A stretch of DNA of 64,000 nucleotides. It comes from Anaerotruncus rubiinfantis. GTDB taxonomy: Bacteria; Bacillota; Clostridia; Oscillospirales; Ruminococcaceae. This document shows, piece by piece, positions 61,365 to 64,000 of the stretch. The notes beneath the pieces were generated by a model that was not told the DNA's origin, searched no databases, and worked only from the letters and a program-made list of their open reading frames with translations. The stretch lies in the NCBI RefSeq assembly GCF_900078395.1, contig NZ_FKLA01000007.1, positions 119,431 to 183,430 on the forward strand. The letters run 5' to 3'. The position numbers and the translations under genes were made by a program. Position 1 is the first letter of the stretch. Each line of letters starts with the position of its first letter.

Positions 61365-62012
61365 TCAGTCCCTGACGGTCAGGCCGAGCAGTTTTGCGAG
61401 ATCGGCCGCCTGCGGGGAGGTGACGATGGCTCCTTTGAGTTCCTCGCCCGCGAGCACCAGCCCGTCGATTTCGCTTTTGGTGAAGTCGACGCCCCGAAGC
61501 GGCGTTTTGAAGAAATTTGCGCCTGACAGCACGGACTGTGAAAGCTCCAGCGCGGAAATCTTACATTCGGAAAAGCTGCAGAACCGCAGGTCGCTTTCCG
61601 CAAAACGGGCCTGCTTGATCTTCGCGCGGTCGAAATTGGCATAGCGGAAATTTACGCCGTCGAGGATAATTTCGAGAAGGCTCGCGTTCTGAATATTTGC
61701 CCCCACCGCCTTGCAGCCGGTGAAGGTACAGCGTTTGAAATAACAGTCCTCGAAGTCGCTGTTTGAAAGATCGCAGGAACAAAATTCCACATCGATGAAA
61801 TCGCATTTGCGAAATGAGCAGCCGGTCAGCCGGCAGTTTTCAAAGGAAACGCCGTGGAAGCTTACTGGATCGGCAGTTTCGCCGGAAATTACAAGCGCCT
61901 TAAAAATCCGTGCTTTCACATCCTCGCCGTCCGCATAGGCGGCCGCGCAGAGGGCAAATAGTTCGGAAGTTTCTTCGCGCGCGGCGGGCAGCTGCGGCGG
62001 TGTGATTTTCAT
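61365..62012 (-). CDS. Pentapeptide-repeat protein
   Basis: This 215-residue protein has a series of pentapeptide repeats (about 60-190), for example FENCRLTGCSFRKCDFIDVE, SNSDFEDCYFKRCTFTGCKA and LSGANFFKTPLRGVDF. These fold as a right-handed quadrilateral beta helix. The N-terminal 50 residues are helical. The role is unknown; Qnr-like gyrase protection is known for some family members but nothing here points to it specifically. ATG 62012 follows GGAGGGGTCTGC; the frame extends to 62213 without another ribosome binding site. The C-rich composition (many Cys) is notable. Confidence 0.85.
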   Translation of the reverse strand: MKITPPQLPAAREETSELFALCAAAYADGEDVKARIFKALVISGETADPVSFHGVSFENCRLTGCSFRKCDFIDVEFCSCDLSNSDFEDCYFKRCTFTGCKAVGANIQNASLLEIILDGVNFRYANFDRAKIKQARFAESDLRFCSFSECKISALELSQSVLSGANFFKTPLRGVDFTKSEIDGLVLAGEELKGAIVTSPQAADLAKLLGLTVRD

Positions 62013-62105
62013 GCAGACCCCTCCAATCGTAGTACAGCGGAAATTGTAGCACGAACCGCGCGTTCTGGCAAGTGGAGGAAAGGCCGGCAAAGCCGCGGAT
62101 GCAAA

Positions 62106-62134
62106 TTGACAAAACGGCCGGTTTGGAGTAAAAT
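62106..62134 (+). promoter_or_regulatory. Promoter for yicC-remA-gmk-rpoZ
   Basis: A perfect TTGACA (62106-62111) and TAAAAT (62129-62134) are exactly 17 bases apart. Confidence 0.85.
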
Positions 62135-62199
62135 AACAAGATATAGAAGTATCGCCCGGCGTATATCCCCGGGCAGAAAAACGAGGGGCTGTAACACGG

Positions 62200-63078
62200 A
62201 TGATCAAGAGCATGACAGGCTACGGACGTGCCCAACAGACGCTGGACGGACGGGATATCACAGTGGAGGTCAAATCGGTTAACCACCGTTTTTTTGAATT
62301 CTCCGCCCGGGTGCCGCGCGCATACGGATATCTGGAAGAAAAGCTGAAAAGCTATCTGCAGGGGCAGATTTCACGCGGCAAGGTGGAGGTCGGCGTTGCC
62401 ATCCAAACAGTGGAGGGCGGCAATGTCGATGTGGAAATCAATACCGAGCTGGCCGGCGCTTATGTCAAAGCCCTGCGCGGGCTGGGCGAGCAGTTCTCCC
62501 TGACTGACGACCTTTCACTTTCCACTGTTTCCCATTTTTCGGATATTTTTACCGTGCGCAAACCCCTTGAGGACGAGGAAGCTGTCTGGGCGGCGGTCAG
62601 GCCGGTTGCGGACGCGGCGGCGGCCCGGTTTGTCGCCATGCGCGCCGCCGAAGGCGAGCGGCTGAAAAACGACCTGCTGGACCGGCTTGAAAGCATCGAA
62701 CAGCAGGTGGCGCTTGTTGTGGAGCAGTCCCCGCGGACGGTGGAAGCCTACCGCGAACGGCTTACTGCGAAGATCCATGAAGTGCTTGCCGACCGCCAGA
62801 TCGACGAAAGCCGGATCATCACCGAGGCCGCGATCTTTGCCGACCGTGTTGCGGTGGATGAGGAGACGGTGCGCCTGACAAGCCATATCGCCCAGTTCCG
62901 GGAGATCCTGACCCATGAGGAGCCGATCGGCCGGAAGCTGGATTTCCTTGTGCAGGAGATGAACCGCGAAGCCAACACCATCGGTTCCAAGGCGCAGGAT
63001 GTCGCAATCGCGCAGGTGGTTGTCGACATCAAGAGCAATATCGAAAAAATCCGTGAACAGATCCAGAACATCGAATAA
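62200..63078 (+). CDS. yicC: YicC-family endoribonuclease-like protein
   Basis: This 292-residue protein starts MIKSMTGYGRAQQTLDGRDI, the standard YicC opening (SMTGYG). It has the C-terminal DUF1732 signature (HEEPIGRKLDFLVQEMNREA, then NTIGSKAQD). YicC proteins are Mg/Mn-dependent RNA endonucleases in studied relatives. ATG 62200 follows GAGGGGCTGTAACACGG. It leads the conserved yicC-remA-gmk-rpoZ unit. Confidence 0.94.
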   Translation: MIKSMTGYGRAQQTLDGRDITVEVKSVNHRFFEFSARVPRAYGYLEEKLKSYLQGQISRGKVEVGVAIQTVEGGNVDVEINTELAGAYVKALRGLGEQFSLTDDLSLSTVSHFSDIFTVRKPLEDEEAVWAAVRPVADAAAARFVAMRAAEGERLKNDLLDRLESIEQQVALVVEQSPRTVEAYRERLTAKIHEVLADRQIDESRIITEAAIFADRVAVDEETVRLTSHIAQFREILTHEEPIGRKLDFLVQEMNREANTIGSKAQDVAIAQVVVDIKSNIEKIREQIQNIE

Positions 63079-63093
63079 AGGGAGGCAGCAAGC

Positions 63094-63354
63094 GTGAAAC
63101 TGATCAACATTGGCTTCGGCAACATGGTGTGTGCGAACCGCCTGGTTGCGATCGTGAGCCCGGAATCGGCCCCTATCAAACGCATCATACAGGACGCGCG
63201 CGACCGCGGAACGCTGGTGGACGCCACCTATGGCCGCCGTACCCGCGCGGTGATCATCACCGATTCGGACCATGTGATCCTGTCGGCCGTCCAGCCGGAG
63301 ACGGTTGCGAACCGCCTGGTGGATGAGGATGACGAGGAAGATGAGGATGAGTAA
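63094..63354 (+). CDS. remA: RemA-like regulator (DUF370)
   Basis: This 86-residue protein begins (V/M)[20 protein letters not shown], with [20 protein letters not shown] following, the DUF370/RemA pattern. RemA is a DNA-binding regulator of matrix genes in Bacillus. The tail is strongly acidic ([10 protein letters not shown]). The start is a GTG (63094-63096) eight bases after GGGAGG. It ends inside the start of gmk. Confidence 0.93.
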   Translation: MKLINIGFGNMVCANRLVAIVSPESAPIKRIIQDARDRGTLVDATYGRRTRAVIITDSDHVILSAVQPETVANRLVDEDDEEDEDE

Positions 63355-63964
63355 CCGCGGGATGCTGATTGTCTATTCCGGGCCATCCGGCGTGGGCAAG
63401 GGGACGCTGCTGGCCCCGTACCTGAAAAGCCATCCTGACGCGGCGCTTTCGGTTTCGGTGACGACGCGCGCGCCGCGCCCGGGGGAGACCGATGGGGTGG
63501 AATACAGCTTTATCACACGGGAACGGTTCGAGCAGCTCATCAAAAGCGATGGCCTGCTCGAATATGCCGAATACAGTGGGAACTACTACGGGACCCCGCG
63601 CGCGGCGGTGGAGGAAAAGATTGCCGCGGGCAGGGACGTCGTTTTGGAGATCGAGGTACAGGGCGCCATGAAGATCAAAAAGAGCTTCCCGGACGCCGCC
63701 TTTATCTTTATCCTGCCGCCCTCCTATGCGGAACTCAAGCGGCGGCTGCAGGGCCGCGGGACCGAACCGCCGCAGGTGGTCGCGCGCAGGCTCGCGGCGG
63801 CCCGCCGGGAACTTTCATACGCGGGGGAATACGAATACGCGATTGTCAACGACAGTCTGGAAACCGCGGGTGCGCAGCTTGCGGCTGTGATTGAAGCGTC
63901 CCGCTGCCGGACCAAATACATGAAGGATTTCATTAAGCAGATAAGTGAGGTAGAAGAAGTATGA
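63347..63964 (+). CDS. gmk: Guanylate kinase
   Basis: This 205-residue enzyme phosphorylates GMP to GDP. It has the P-loop [11 protein letters not shown] (about 11-21), [19 protein letters not shown] and [18 protein letters not shown] motifs ([19 protein letters not shown]). ATG 63347 overlaps the end of remA; an ATG two codons upstream (63341) is also possible. The product is of usual length. Its stop overlaps the rpoZ start (ATGA). Confidence 0.95.
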   Translation: MSNRGMLIVYSGPSGVGKGTLLAPYLKSHPDAALSVSVTTRAPRPGETDGVEYSFITRERFEQLIKSDGLLEYAEYSGNYYGTPRAAVEEKIAAGRDVVLEIEVQGAMKIKKSFPDAAFIFILPPSYAELKRRLQGRGTEPPQVVARRLAAARRELSYAGEYEYAIVNDSLETAGAQLAAVIEASRCRTKYMKDFIKQISEVEEV

Positions 63965-64000
63965 GCATGCTCAGACCATCGATGGCTTCCATTATAAAAC
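63961..64000 (+). CDS. rpoZ: RNA polymerase omega subunit, first codons
   Basis: Only 13 codons are present: [13 protein letters not shown]. The MLRPS opening matches Firmicutes omega, and the position directly after gmk (ATGA overlap at 63961-63964) is the conserved order gmk-rpoZ. The gene runs off the right edge. Confidence 0.75.
   Translation, partial: MSMLRPSMASIIK

Noticed and set aside
1..64000. tRNA or rRNA genes
   Set aside because: No cloverleaf with a conserved TTCGANTC arm and no rRNA segment was found in the intergenic stretches that I read; a covariance scan was not possible.

Overview
The window is a G+C-rich chromosomal segment of a spore-forming Gram-positive anaerobe, most likely a clostridium of the Oscillospirales (Ruminococcaceae/Oscillospiraceae type). 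This is inferred from Firmicutes gene orders (DUF1934-argS, scpA-scpB-DUF2953-ytfJ-dacB-rluB, DUF512-der-plsY-gpsA, yicC-remA-gmk-rpoZ, rpmG-secE-nusG-rplKA-rplJL), the spore-associated genes ytfJ and dacB, pyruvate phosphate dikinase, a flavin reductase-rubredoxin fusion, and strong AGGAGG ribosome binding sites. No rRNA, tRNA, CRISPR array, insertion sequence or phage gene was found.

Layout. 1-170: start of a rodA/ftsW-like gene. 600-6200: a three-gene sensory cassette (double-headed GntR regulator, hybrid histidine kinase, solute-binding lipoprotein fused to a 5'-nucleotidase C-terminal domain). It is visibly more A+T-rich at its start than the rest and has no permease. 6500-16000: ppdK, then glmU-prs-pth-mfd. 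16300-18900: a PrsA/SurA-like lipoprotein, a ribbon-helix-helix regulator and a flavin reductase-rubredoxin. 18900-24300 (minus): a MetH-like methyltransferase, argS, DUF1934, murI and ddl. 24500-29100: an XRE regulator, then the rpmG-secE-nusG and rplK-rplA-rplJ-rplL genes with L1- and L10-type leaders, interrupted between rplA and rplJ by a divergent regulator islet. 29200-34100: DUF4349 lipoprotein, a carboxypeptidase with an altered KTG motif, metY and a phosphoesterase. 34600-40650: a candidate structured RNA, a TVP38 protein, purL and mtaB. 40800-51800: an HPr-like protein, dacF, pgi, small proteins, DUF177-rpmF, DUF512-der-plsY-gpsA, an XRE regulator and rpmB. 52000-57700: M50 protease, scpAB, DUF2953, ytfJ, dacB, rluB. 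57900-61200: a transcarboxylase-like trio (carboxyltransferase, frameshifted biotin carrier, 5S-like subunit). 61300-64000: pentapeptide-repeat protein and yicC-remA-gmk-rpoZ.

How the genes work together. Most of the window is housekeeping: cell-wall precursor and remodelling enzymes (glmU, murI, ddl, three S11 carboxypeptidases), translation, nucleotide supply (prs, purL, gmk), chromosome segregation and repair (scpAB, mfd), membrane lipid synthesis (plsY, gpsA) and C3/C4 metabolism (ppdK, the biotin-dependent carboxyltransferase trio).

The most unusual material lies between these genes. A family of four structured intergenic repeats follows the 3' ends of mfd, the flavin reductase-rubredoxin gene, the phosphoesterase gene and gpsA, always in the sense direction. 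Its leading hairpin keeps a TTTCTTG/CAAGAAA core while the outer stem changes with compensating pairs. A strong promoter near 34600 drives no protein but a predicted two-hairpin RNA. Small XRE regulators with palindromic operators sit beside ribosomal protein genes. The GntR/kinase/binding-protein cassette is the best candidate for an undescribed protein system.
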